DNA of 29,839 nucleotides, from positions 1,019,989 to 1,049,827 of the forward strand of contig BFEA01000321.1 of assembly GCA_003427395.1 (NCBI GenBank). Reading direction: 5' to 3'. Below the pieces are notes generated by a model, which did not search any database, was not told where the DNA came from, and saw nothing but the letters and a program-made list of their open reading frames with translations. Source of the DNA: Chara braunii. Taxonomy: Eukaryota; Streptophyta; Charophyceae; Charales; Characeae. Every line of letters starts with the position of its first letter. Position 1 is the first letter of the stretch. The position numbers were made by a program, and so were the translations under genes. Positions 1 through 7,980 of the stretch are shown one piece after another.

Positions 1-361
1 TAAAAATTAAAAATTAAAAAAAATTGGCCGCATGATCCGTGCATCACTAATTTGCGCATGGCGCATGGCGCACGCGCACCGCAGAAGTGCGCCGCAAGTA
101 TGGAATGAACTGAAGTTTTCAGCTCCGCTCCAATACAGTTGTGATGATAGTGCACTGTGTTCGGCAAAAGAACATAGTAAAAGTGGGCTTCTGGCATAAT
201 CTGCAACTTGCTTGACTGATCCTGGCTGCAATTAAGCCCACATACACACGTGGGAAAATCCCGGTGCGAGTTTGCAGCCAGTCTCCTAAATTGATTCTTC
301 ATCTCATGATCTCAACAATCCCTTCTGCACTCTAGCGACATGATTTTTTTTTTTTTTAACT
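1..361. other. AT-rich stretch without a recognised gene
   Basis: The stretch begins with AAAATT-type runs and ends in a T tract at about 344-357. A 74-codon frame on the minus strand has no recognisable family signature or splice context. I see no gene here. Confidence 0.5.
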
Positions 362-619
362 TCAAAAGTCCATTACTGAATAGGAAAAGAGACCGGGGAA
401 TATCACTCTGGCGACAGGATCAACCAACTCTGGTGTCTTTTTTTCTTTTTTTTTAATAAAAGGCTGGGTGAGGATGGCGCCCGGCCAAGCGTGCCCGGGG
501 GGGCCGCCCGGGCAAACCCGGCGGGCCGAAAAACACCCGAGAATTTTTTTATTTTGTTTTTCTGAAGGCGGGGTCTTTCCACGCTCGGCAAGAGGACCCC
601 GAATCTGCAATAAAATTTT

Positions 620-660
620 GGGGTTGGGGGGGGCGGTGGGGTTGGGGGGGGAGGCGGGGG
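620..660 (+). repeat. G-run cluster (G-quadruplex candidate)
   Basis: Several runs of four to eight G are separated by one to three other bases (GGGG-TT-GGGGGGGG-C-GG-T-GGGG-TT-GGGGGGGG-A-GG-C-GGGGG). This satisfies the usual four-tract quadruplex pattern on the plus strand. It is embedded in a GC-rich piece (about 475-720) with no recognisable gene. Confidence 0.55.
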
Positions 661-732
661 AACCCCTGCTCCCACCAGCCATGGCGCTCCAACAAACTCC
701 TACCTGCACCTGCAATTCTCGCCCGACACCTC

Positions 733-1890
733 CAATTACGAGAAGAAGAAGAAGAAGAAGAAGAAGAAGAAGAAGAAGAAGGAGGAGGAGGAGGAGGAGG
801 AAGAAGGAGGAAGAAGGAGGAAGAAGAAGAAGGAAGAAGAAGGAAGAAGGAGGAAGGAGGAAGGAGGAGAAAGAAGAAGGATGAAGGAGGAGGAGGAAGA
901 AGGGATGGATGGCGAGATGGGATGGAGGGATGGATGGCGAGATGTGATGGAAGGAGGAAAAAGGAGGAGGAAGAAGAAGGAGGAAGAAGATGGGAGGAAG
1001 GAGGAGGAGGAAGAAGGAGGAAGAAGAAGAAGGAAGAAGAAGAAGGACGAAGGAGGAGGAAGAGGAGGAAGGCGGAGGAGGAAGGAGGAGGAGGAAGAAG
1101 GGATGGATGGCAAGATGGGATGGTGAGATGGATGGCGAGATGGGATGGTGGGAAGAATGGCGAGATGGGATGGTGGGATGGATGGCGAGATGGGATGGTG
1201 GGATGGATGGCGAGATGGGATGGTGGGATGGTGGTGAGATGGGATGGTGGGATGGATGGTGGATGGGATGGTGGGATGGATGGCGAGATGTGACGGAAGG
1301 AGGAGGAAGAAGGAGGAGGAAGAAGAAGGAGGAAGGAGGAGGAAGAAGGGGAGGAAGAAGAAGGAGGAGGAAGGAGGAGGAAGAAGGAGGAGGAGGAAGA
1401 AGGAGGAAGAAGAAGGAGGAAGAAGGAGGAAAGAGGAGGACGAAGAAGGAGGAAGGAGGAGGAGGAAGAAGGGGTGGATGGCAAGATGGGATGGTGGGAT
1501 GGGTGGCGAGATGGGATGGTGGGATGGATGGTGAGATGGGATGGATGGATGGCAAGATGTGATGGAAGAAGGAAGAAGAAGGAGGCAGAAGAAGGAGGAG
1601 GAAGGAGGAGAACGATGAAGGAGGAAGAAGAAGAAGGAAGAAGAAGGAAGAAGAAGGAAGAAAAAGAAGGAGGAAGGAGGAGGAAGAAGGAGGAAGAAGG
1701 AGGGTGAAGATTGATCGATGAATGAAGGGGGGGGGGGGGAGATTGATTGATTGACAAATGAAGGAGGAAGAAGGAAGAAGAACAAGAAGGAAGAAGAAGA
1801 AGGAGGAAGGAGGAGGAAGAAGAAGGAGGAAGAAGAAGAAGAAGAAGAAGAAGAAGAAGAAGAAGAAGAAGAAGAAGAAGAAGAAGAGAA
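733..1890 (+). repeat. GAA/GGA polypurine microsatellite tract
   Basis: The plus strand is almost entirely purine. It starts with a clean (GAA)n run at about 740-783, passes through irregular GGA/GAA mixtures, and ends with a clean (AGA)n run at about 1829-1888. GATGG-type blocks interrupt it. Long frames exist on both strands (poly-Glu/Lys/Arg one way, poly-Ser/Leu/Pro the other), but only because the trinucleotide repeat lacks stop codons; I do not regard them as genes. Confidence 0.9.
1102..1292 (+). repeat. GATGG/GGCGAGAT minisatellite, main block
   Basis: Units built from GGATGGATGGCGAGATGG and GGATGGTG follow each other with small variations. Related shorter blocks lie at about 902-950 and 1470-1567, each inside the GAA/GGA tract. 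The unit carries T and C and so breaks the otherwise pure purine strand. Confidence 0.85.
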
Positions 1891-2042
1891 GAGAAGCGGA
1901 TGAGGGGGAGGAGGACGGCCTTTCTTTTTTTCCGTTCGCCGTTCACTGCCTAAGGTCGCCAAAGATGTGCCCTGCCCCAAACAACCAAAAGGCCGAAGAA
2001 GATAAAGATCACCGTTAACTGCCGAAGGTCGACTGATGCAAC

Positions 2043-2335
2043 AAGAAGAAGAAGAAGAAGAAGAAGAAGAAGAAGAAGAGGAAGAGGAGGGGGGGGGACA
2101 AAGGGGAAGACGAAGAAGAAGAAGAAAGATTGTGGGGGAAGAAGAAGAAGAAGAAGAAGAAGAAGAAGAAGAAGAAGAGGAGGAGGGNAGAAGAAGAAGA
2201 AGAAGAAGAAGAAGAAGAAGAGGAGGAGGGGGGGACAAAGGGGAAGACGACGACGAAGAAGAAAGATTGTGGGGGAAGAAGAAGAAGAAGAAGAAGAAGA
2301 AGAAGAAGAAGAAGAAGAAGAAGAAGAAGAAGACG
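2043..2335 (+). repeat. (GAA)n with a duplicated non-repeat spacer
   Basis: Pure (GAA)n runs alternate with two copies of a spacer containing GGGGGGACAAAGGGGAAGAC and then GAAAGATTGTGGGGGAAG. The copies lie at about 2090-2143 and 2228-2280, giving a period near 138 bp. One ambiguous base (N) lies at 2188. This looks like a segmental tandem duplication that includes the microsatellite. Confidence 0.8.
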
Positions 2336-2427
2336 AGGGAAAGGCTCGACGTGCCTAACGGCCTCCCTTCTGTTTTTCTTACCTTCCGAGTCTCACGCGA
2401 CCTAACCAACGTCCATGGTACACAAGC

Positions 2428-2497
2428 AGAAGTAGAAGAAGAAGAAGAAGAAAAAGAAGAAGAAGAAGAAGAAGAAGAAGAAGAAGAAGAAGAAGAA
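2428..2497 (+). repeat. (AGA)n microsatellite
   Basis: An AGA/GAA run of about 70 bp with one small AAAAAG interruption near 2450. Confidence 0.9.
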
Positions 2498-2740
2498 TGG
2501 CGGCAGCTCCTGCGAACGGCAACGGGGGAAGGGGGCAGCTCCTGCAAACAGCAACGGGCGACGACGACCGGCTCCAGCTGACGACGACGACGAGCGGCGG
2601 GCGAGGAAGACGAGCTCCTGTGAACGGCGACGACGAATGACGGGCGAAGGGGGCACCTCCAGCGAACAACAACGGGCGGCGCAACTTCGAAAGGCTGCGG
2701 GTCGAAGGGGGCAGCTCCAGCGAACACCCACGGACGGGAT
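2498..2740 (+). repeat. Degenerate GC-rich minisatellite
   Basis: The motif GGCAGCTCCTGCGAACGGCA returns about five times with substitutions (CAGCTCCTGCAAACAGCAAC, GAGCTCCTGTGAACGGCGAC, CACCTCCAGCGAACAACAAC, CAGCTCCAGCGAACACCCAC), with GAC-rich spacers between some copies. No stable reading frame runs through it. Confidence 0.65.
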
Positions 2741-2766
2741 GCGGGCAAGATCGCCGCCATTCAAAT

Positions 2767-2850
2767 CTGGGCGGGAAACTTGCGACGGCTCTGTGGCCGT
2801 CGATCAAGGCGGATCGACGGCCACAGACCCGCCGCAATTTTCAAACCCAC
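2767..2850. repeat. Inverted repeat with perfect 15-bp core
   Basis: CTGTGGCCGTCGATC at 2791-2805 is exactly complementary to 2812-2826, with a 6-base loop. The match extends outwards imperfectly (TTGCGACGG against CCGCCGCAA, then GGGAAACTT against AATTTTCAAACCC). It could be a small foldback transposon or one end of a larger one; no target duplication was identified. Confidence 0.75.
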
Positions 2851-2917
2851 TCCCGCAGGCCTATCGGGCCCGATGCCGCGGGTTTTCGGGCCGGTCGGAC
2901 CCGGTAGGCCTGCGGGA
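2851..2917. repeat. GC-rich inverted repeat, 22-bp arms
   Basis: TCCCGCAGGCCTATCGGGCC at 2851-2870 (arm continues to 2872) pairs with 2896-2917, with two mismatches in 22 bp and a 23-base spacer rich in CCGG/CGGG. It directly abuts the preceding inverted repeat, so the two hairpins may belong to one composite element. Confidence 0.7.
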
Positions 2918-3005
2918 GCCCACCAGCGTTCGAAATGGGGTCGGAAAACCACGAAATACCCTGTGCGCTGGGGGGGCCCGGGGACCGACCGGGTGCACTG
3001 CCCGG

Positions 3006-3070
3006 CCAGGCGGTCCGGGACCCCACCCGGGCCCCCACCGGTCCGCCAGGCGGCCCGGAACCCCACCCAG
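3006..3070 (+). repeat. Two-copy tandem repeat, GC-rich
   Basis: CCAGGCGGTCCGGGACCCCA at about 3006 recurs as CCAGGCGGCCCGGAACCCCA about 40 bp later, each followed by CCC. It lies at the right edge of the GC-rich inverted-repeat block. Confidence 0.6.
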
Positions 3071-3128
3071 ATAAAAGGCTAATTCTTTTAAGCCCAACCA
3101 ATTCAATTACCTGTCGAATCTGGTGAAG

Positions 3129-3704
3129 ATGGTGGTCCCCGGAGCAGTGACCAGCAAGCTATGGCGAAAGACAAAGGCACAGGTGGCGGTCACGAGGAAC
3201 CTGCTCCAAAACGTCCGGGTACTCGAGAATGAAGAGTACACGATTTATGAGCTGACGGTGGATATCCAGGAGCTGGAGGTGGACCCGGTCGAATGGGCCT
3301 GGAAGCTCCAGGGAGGCACCAGCAGGGTGGCCCAGAGGCTCAACGAGCTGTGCGCCATCTACAACGAATGGCTGCACCGGCAGAGAAGCCCGCAACACAG
3401 AACCGTGCACAGAGAGCTGTGCCCCATCTACAAAGAATGGCTGAACCGGCGGAGAAGCCCACAACACAGAACCATGCTCAACGAGCTGTGCGCCATCTAT
3501 GACGAATGGCTGAACCGGCGGAGAAGCCCGCAACACAGAACCATGCTCAACGAGCTGTGCGCCATCTACGACGAAAGGCTGAGCCGGCGGAGAAGCCCGC
3601 AACACAGAACCATGCTCAACAAGCTGTGCAACATCTGCGACGCGGGGCAAGCGGAGGGCGTGATGCACTGTCTCCTATCCTTCGCCAGGGCCCAGCAACT
3701 CTGA
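3129..3704 (+). CDS. Hypothetical protein with four 23-residue tandem repeats
   Basis: An open frame from the ATG at 3129 (the frame is open from a GTG at 3123) to TGA at 3702-3704 encodes about 191 residues. Residues 1-70 are a mixed-charge segment without a recognised motif. From 3342 four tandem 69-bp units (3342-3410, 3411-3479, 3480-3548, 3549-3617) plus a partial fifth encode 23-residue repeats with the core NELCAIYDEWLNRRRSPQHR; predicted character is a short helix followed by a basic loop. The tail (about 25 residues) is not repeated. Because 69 is a multiple of three, all frames and the opposite strand also stay open over the array, so length alone is weak evidence. I do not recognise the family. 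An AATAAA follows at 4472-4477, far downstream. It could be a real gene, one exon of one, or a minisatellite with a chance frame. Confidence 0.35.
   Translation: MVVPGAVTSKLWRKTKAQVAVTRNLLQNVRVLENEEYTIYELTVDIQELEVDPVEWAWKLQGGTSRVAQRLNELCAIYNEWLHRQRSPQHRTVHRELCPIYKEWLNRRRSPQHRTMLNELCAIYDEWLNRRRSPQHRTMLNELCAIYDERLSRRRSPQHRTMLNKLCNICDAGQAEGVMHCLLSFARAQQL
3342..3643 (+). repeat. 69-bp tandem repeat array
   Basis: Four full copies and a partial fifth of a 69-bp unit beginning AACGAGCTGTGCGCCATCTA. Copies 3 and 4 differ at only a few sites; copies 1 and 2 are more diverged, and the partial copy fades after about 26 bp. Confidence 0.9.
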
Positions 3705-4683
3705 GACAAGGTGGCAGCTTTATGGCGGACGATGGTGGATAAGCCCTTCCCGACACATAAAGAAGCACTACTCACAGGCTTCGGGACCCCAAAACAATTT
3801 GGACTGGGTACCAATGCAGGCTATTCCAAAGGACGAGACCCGTGGCGCTGTGGGCGATCAGGAAGAGGAGATGTCAGGAAACGATCGAAAAAAATCACTG
3901 TCCGCTGGCACAGGCGTGGGACGGATTTCTTTAAACACTGGAGACAGAGTACGAAACAGATTGGGTTAGGCTCAAAAGGGAGACGGGTGAGAACCCAGAC
4001 AAGGCACGGGAGAGAGACGAAGGTACTGGGGACTGGAAAGATTGGCATAGTGTGTGGGAGGGAACATCCAGTTCACACGAAAACTGGAATATACGGAGAG
4101 GGGTTCAGTAGTGGGAGACCATGGGCAGATTCGGCCCACAACATACGGGACTCAGTTAGCCCGAGCCTAGCATCGCAGTAGAGAGAAGAGAGGGACCAGG
4201 AACGCTGGACCCGGTATCCAGCACAGCAAAAGGACAAACGGTACCTGGAGGTGGATCTAAGGGTAGGACAGTAGGGGGGGGGGCAGAGACGGCGAAGGGA
4301 AAAGTGCAGGAGGAGATGAAGGAGGCAGAGCAGTGGTACATCCTCTCTCACACGAGGGAGCAATCAATGCTGCTGACTCAGGGTCCCTCCTCAGCCATAA
4401 TGGAGGGAAGCGTTGTGTGGCTCAATGATGTAAGGGACGCTGGATCCGGTGGATCCGGTTTCACCACATTTAATAAAAAGACAACCTCTTCTTTATTTAA
4501 TAATTAAAAAAAAGGTTTAAAAAACAGAATACCCAGACAGTCCGCAGAAATGCACGCATGCAGCAAACTGACAGGTGAGAGAGTCACTTTCAAACTGAAA
4601 TTTCGAAATTTCAGACACCACACCAACTGACAGCAATCAAATCGAAATTTCGCACTCGGACAGGCATGTCTAACAAATGCAAA
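3705..4683. other. Stretch without a supported gene
   Basis: Frames of 60-156 codons on both strands have no recognised domain, no convincing start context and no obvious splice structure. The stretch contains AATAAA on the plus strand (4472-4477), AATAAA on the minus strand (4492-4497) and a 20-bp palindrome (4595-4614). The minus AATAAA lies about 190 bp beyond the stop of the exon at 4684-5544 and could be its poly(A) signal. Confidence 0.45.
4595..4614. repeat. Perfect 20-bp palindrome
   Basis: CTGAAATTTCGAAATTTCAG is its own reverse complement. A related half-site, GAAATTTCGC, follows at about 4642. Confidence 0.9.
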
Positions 4684-5544
4684 TTATAGAGGCATAGGTG
4701 TCGCACACACCTGACTTTTTCCACTCCCTTCATCACTGACGTCCTCACCCTCTTCTTCCGAGCTCTCCCCCTCATCAACATCACTAGCAGAAATTACCCC
4801 ACTGTCAGTTTCGCTATCTTCTCTCTGTTCCATTTCCTCCCCCACCTCCTCCTCCTCCTCCTCCTCCTCCTCTCCCTCCTCGCTGCTCGGCACCTTTTTC
4901 TGCCTCTTCTGGAGACGCCTTGCCAAGTTTGCTGATTGCAATTTCGCGATTGCCACCCCCGCCATCTCCTTATCAATCACCTCAACATCAGACTCAGACT
5001 CTGCCCCCTTCGATTTCCTCTGTCTTTGAGCTGATGCCTTCTTCTGAGGTAATCCTCCTCCTCTCTCCGGGCCTTCATCTATCGCCTCCGTATCTTCCAT
5101 AGCCGAATCATCAAATTTTACGACCTTCTTTCTCTTAACAACCGGGGCGCTTTCTGGCTGCACTTCCCTCCCCACATCTTCCCCATCCAGAGCTTTTCTC
5201 TTCTGCACCTTTGGCCTTTCGACTCCGGTCCCCATTACCTCTTCGTCTTCGTGGAGTCTAGCACGGGTAATGGTGTCCCTTAGAATCAATACCTCATCCT
5301 CAACACACTTGGTATTCAAAAGACGATCCATCGCCCATGTGTGTTCTGCTGTATCCGGAAGACCACGCCCTGCGGCGATGGCATTATCTCCATGTTCCTC
5401 TTGCTTGGAATTACCCTTTCCGCCTCCACTGGCCAATAATTTCTCAATGTACTTCCGAAGCTGGATGACCATCTCCTCTGCGTCAGGCTTTGGTAAGCCC
5501 GCCGAGATGCATGCATGCTTCACAACATCGTCCACTGCAACAGC
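4684..5544 (-). CDS. Probable 3' exon of a charged, nuclear-like protein
   Basis: An open frame of about 286 codons ends at TAA (4684-4686). Its upstream edge is an in-frame TGA directly before CAG|GCTGTT, so the first codons have no ATG; the first methionine comes about 24 codons in. This fits a 3' terminal exon that starts at the AG acceptor (exon from 5544, phase 0). The N-terminal 60 residues look structured (contains KPDAEEMVIQLRKYIEKLL, probably helical). The middle has basic clusters resembling nuclear localisation signals (VVKRKKVVKF, QRQRKSKG, RRLQKRQKK). The C-terminal third is very acidic, with a run of nine Glu encoded by a (CTC)n tract on the plus strand at about 4844-4875. Such acidic/basic composition is common in chromatin or nucleolar proteins, but I recognise no family and infer no function. 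An upstream exon was not found. Confidence 0.5.
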   Translation of the reverse strand, partial: AVAVDDVVKHACISAGLPKPDAEEMVIQLRKYIEKLLASGGGKGNSKQEEHGDNAIAAGRGLPDTAEHTWAMDRLLNTKCVEDEVLILRDTITRARLHEDEEVMGTGVERPKVQKRKALDGEDVGREVQPESAPVVKRKKVVKFDDSAMEDTEAIDEGPERGGGLPQKKASAQRQRKSKGAESESDVEVIDKEMAGVAIAKLQSANLARRLQKRQKKVPSSEEGEEEEEEEEEVGEEMEQREDSETDSGVISASDVDEGESSEEEGEDVSDEGSGKSQVCATPMPL

Positions 5545-6123
5545 CTGTCAATGCTCCAGGGAAACAAGAACACATGCCCATTGGTAACTGAAGTTAGTTA
5601 CAGAGTTAGTTCACCAGAAGGGCGGCACCGAAATTTGTGCTCGGCAGCAAGGGAGAGCTGAGCAAATTATTAGCCTCCTCTTCCTCCTTTTCTCCACTTG
5701 TCGAGTCATCAAATGAGGACAGAGTAATCTGACAAGCATAGTAGACAATAGTCGGCATGAGACCAGTGAGAGAACACAGCTGTGCTGAGTTCGACGAGAA
5801 AGGCCTCAGCCACAACAACCTGGTCATCGACGCAACAGGACCACCAAGATTTGATGTACACGGCTGCTCGACGATTACGACAGCAGCCACAATGACCTGG
5901 TCATCGACACAACACGACCACCAAGATTTGATGCACACAATGCAGGACCATTATGATGGTAATGATGCAGTGACTAGGGTTTTCAACGGCAAGCGCGACG
6001 TCAGAATGTTCAGAAGCATGCCCATTGCCGTCCATACCCGCACATTCGGCAGTAAGACCCAAGAACAAAAGAAGGAACACTAAAAACTCTGAAGTTTGAT
6101 CCCTAAAACTGAAGTTCGATTCC
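5545..6123. other. Non-coding or intronic stretch with a 43-bp direct repeat
   Basis: CCTGGTCATCGACGCAACAG at about 5819 recurs at about 5897 with a few changes, and both copies continue through CCACCAAGATTTGATG. The two copies fall in different reading frames of the plus strand, which argues against a coding repeat. No gene is supported here. Confidence 0.6.
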
Positions 6124-6233
6124 TGTGCTGTTAGAACATGATGCACAGTTTACAGCTTACCCCCTACTGCTTAGCTTTCCTGTACCGTCAGAACATGGTG
6201 CACAGGTTAGCGAGTACGGGCCAGTGCTTAACA
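6124..6233 (+). repeat. Diverged tandem duplication, about 55 bp
   Basis: CCTGTGCTGTTAGAACATGA (6123 on) and CCTGTACCGTCAGAACATGG (6179 on) are aligned copies. Both continue with TGCACAG and end in a GCTTA-type block. Confidence 0.65.
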
Positions 6234-6280
6234 GTCGAGTCTTCTCAGAGTTTTCACAGCATTTTTTTTTATTTTTTTTT

Positions 6281-6324
6281 TGGACCATTTCTCGATTTAT
6301 GCGTATCATCCTTGCACAGGGGCC

Positions 6325-6356
<32 letters not shown>

Positions 6357-6364
6357 ACGGATGC
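6281..6364 (-). pseudogene. U6 snRNA retropseudogene, 5'-truncated
   Basis: Read on the minus strand, this is U6 spliceosomal RNA from the CATCCG region to the 3' end. It includes the ACAGAGA box, ATTAGCATGGCCCC with the AGC triad, the GCAAGGATGA stem-loop region and the plant-type end AATCGAGAAATGGTCCA. It lacks the 5' terminal stem-loop (the first roughly 15 nt), and it differs from the plant consensus as I know it at GTTAAAA for GATAAAA, TGTGCAAG for TGCGCAAG and GATACGC for GACACGC. The 3' T-run of a Pol III gene is replaced by an A-rich tail (two A runs split by one T, 6262-6280 on plus). Upstream are a G10 and a T22 homopolymer instead of a TATA box and upstream element. This is the pattern of a reverse-transcribed copy, not an active gene. 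Confidence 0.85.
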
Positions 6365-6410
6365 CCCCCCCCCAAAAAAAAAAAAAAAAAAAAAACAACC
6401 CCCCCAGGAC

Positions 6411-7041
6411 TGTGATACACCATAACCCGAAAAGCTGTGCGCACCTTTCAACTCTCCGTCAGACACCTACCCCTACATGCTTAAACCACCAGTACCCCAG
6501 GGGGGCTTAGGCCCCCTCTGGGGAGGCTCTGACGCAAATGCATATGGACCCGCGTGGCGCACCGATTCAGCCACCACCGCGTTAACGGCCTAAAAACGTC
6601 CACGTACTGGTGGTTTAAGCCACCAGTACATGGCCCCAGCCAAGTTGAGAATCACGATTGAGCTTCTCCTAAACTTTAGGAGGCTGGGGACCGGGCCTCC
6701 GAAGGGCGGGTGGAAAAAACAAAATTGTCCCATGCCTTGGGGTGGGGTGGGACCAGCTGCGGTGCTGAACAAAAGAAAATTTACTCCCACTCCCAGGCAG
6801 GCCCTGTCCCCAGTCCCCAAACTTTTCGGAGAGGCTCATTCGTGAGTCTTCAGATGTACTAGTGATTTAAACCACCAGTGCATGCCCCAGGGCAAATGGA
6901 GAACCTGTTTTGAGCCTCACCGAAAATTTAGGAGGCCGAGCGCCGTGGATAAAATGAATCAGCCGCGGGCGGCCCCCGAAAGGGGCCCGCGGTCGATAGC
7001 TGGCATGTACTGGTGGTTTTTAAACCCTTGTGGTGTATCTA
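6411..7041. mobile_element. Chain of MITE-like units sharing one terminal motif
   Basis: A TIR-like motif, CTTAAACCACCAGTACCCC and variants, occurs in alternating orientation: forward at 6477-6500, reverse at 6604-6619, forward at 6615-6637, reverse at 6856-6871, forward at 6866-6888, reverse at 7004-7024. Forward and reverse copies overlap at their TTTAAA ends, so three short units (about 140, 255 and 155 bp) sit end to end. The second and third units are related inside (GAGAA..., TTGAGC, then TTTAGGAGGC). An outer pair, GATACACCATAA at 6413 and TTGTGGTGTATC at 7028-7039, brackets the set. No coding capacity, so any transposition would need a transposase in trans. Confidence 0.6.
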
Positions 7042-7046
7042 TCGCA

Positions 7047-7050
7047 TAGT
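7047..7050. repeat. Left target-site duplication of element 1
   Basis: TAGT precedes the 5' LTR and recurs right after the 3' LTR at 16364-16367. If the last LTR base is counted in the duplication it reads ATAGT on both sides (7046-7050 and 16363-16367), so 4 or 5 bp cannot be separated by eye. Confidence 0.75.
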
Positions 7051-7193
7051 TGCAATGACTTGCTGGTTTCCGGCTGCCTGTAGCCTATCTCTGACGCGGC
7101 TGTACTCTAGGTAGGGACAGATTCGTAATTTTGTTTGGCTGAGGACTAACCGAGAGACCTCCCTGTAGGGAAAATTCGTGAGGGACATATCTG

Positions 7194-7202
7194 TAAATAT
7201 AG
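7194..7202 (+). promoter_or_regulatory. TATA-like box in the LTR
   Basis: TAAATATAG lies 143 bp into the LTR in an otherwise GC-balanced sequence. It is the best TATA-like candidate I see for the U3 promoter; the second copy is in the 3' LTR at 15298-15306. Position and composition only. Confidence 0.3.
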
Positions 7203-7687
7203 AAATATGGGCCCAGTACTAACCCGATTTTCCTACAGCTAACCTAACTGCGAATAGCGGACCCGGGCTACCCCTAGGACAGACAGGCTCTATGGGCCTA
7301 TGCTGATAGACGGTCCTATAGCCTATAGCCGGGTAGGGAGAGGCCCTAGAGGCCGAAACTGAAACGGTACCGGTCGGTCAGTCAGTCCGGTCTAGGTCGG
7401 TCTAGGCTAGTGTAGAGTATAGGTAGGATGGGGACACCGGTCCAGGGCTTTTGGCAATTGACACTTCGTGGTGGAAGTTGCTGCGCACACGGTATCAGGC
7501 CGTGGTTGCTGATTCCGGTGCTGGACACGGCGGAGATAGCCGGACCTTCGGAGCGTTGACCGGACTGGGGTCAACGTTGTCCGCTCTGACTCTTTGGGAG
7601 TCATAGCGGTCTGGGCTATCAGAGGTCTGATGCGTTGGAGCACGTGGTGCACTGCTGACCCTCCTCAGGAGTAGGGTCCCAGTGGCG

Positions 7688-7707
7688 ATGCAGCCATAGC
7701 TGCATCT
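7688..7707 (+). other. Perfect 8-bp hairpin in LTR
   Basis: GATGCAGC, loop CATA, GCTGCATC. The same hairpin occurs in the 3' LTR at 15792-15811. The motif GCCATAGC recurs in the leader. Confidence 0.7.
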
Positions 7708-7906
7708 TCTCAGAGATCTCATCATCTGGACTTCATCTTCATCAGGGACTGTTGGCGCTGAGCTTCTTCTTCATCATCTAGATGGCAATTGGCTCTGGGA
7801 GCCTGTTTCACTTTGGCGCAGGCCACTGAGTTGGATGTCAGGGTGGCGCTGGGTGTTACCTGGGTTTTCGGTGCTATTTTTAGCTGTTCAGGGTGTTGGG
7901 TTTAAG

Positions 7907-7930
7907 GCGCTACCCCTCTGAGGGTAGCGC
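7907..7930 (+). other. Perfect 9-bp hairpin upstream of the LTR AATAAA
   Basis: GCGCTACCC (7907-7915) and GGGTAGCGC (7922-7930) form a stem with a 6-base loop, 45 bp before AATAAA at 7975. An identical copy lies at 16011-16034. Its place near the presumed poly(A) site suggests a role in RNA processing, which is inference. Confidence 0.65.
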
Positions 7931-7974
7931 AACATGGTTCTGAGGTTATTCAGTGAAAACGATGCCCTGAGTGT

Positions 7975-7980
7975 AATAAA
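7975..7980 (+). promoter_or_regulatory. Candidate poly(A) signal AATAAA in the LTR
   Basis: AATAAA lies about 280 bp before the LTR end. The 3' LTR copy (16079-16084) would be the one used to end the genomic RNA. Confidence 0.4.

Noticed and set aside
362-2760. Very long minus-strand frames (up to 674 codons) and many plus-strand frames
   Set aside because: They are low-complexity Ser/Leu/Pro or Glu/Lys/Arg translations of GAA/GGA microsatellites that lack stop codons by composition. Several frames are open at once and none has a domain.
3711-4181. 156-codon plus-strand frame after the repeat ORF
   Set aside because: No recognised motif, ordinary composition for a chance frame, and no splice or start support beyond an ATG.
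6281-6364. Functional U6 snRNA gene
   Set aside because: The 5' stem-loop is missing, the 3' end has an A-rich tail in place of a Pol III T-run, and no TATA or upstream element is seen.
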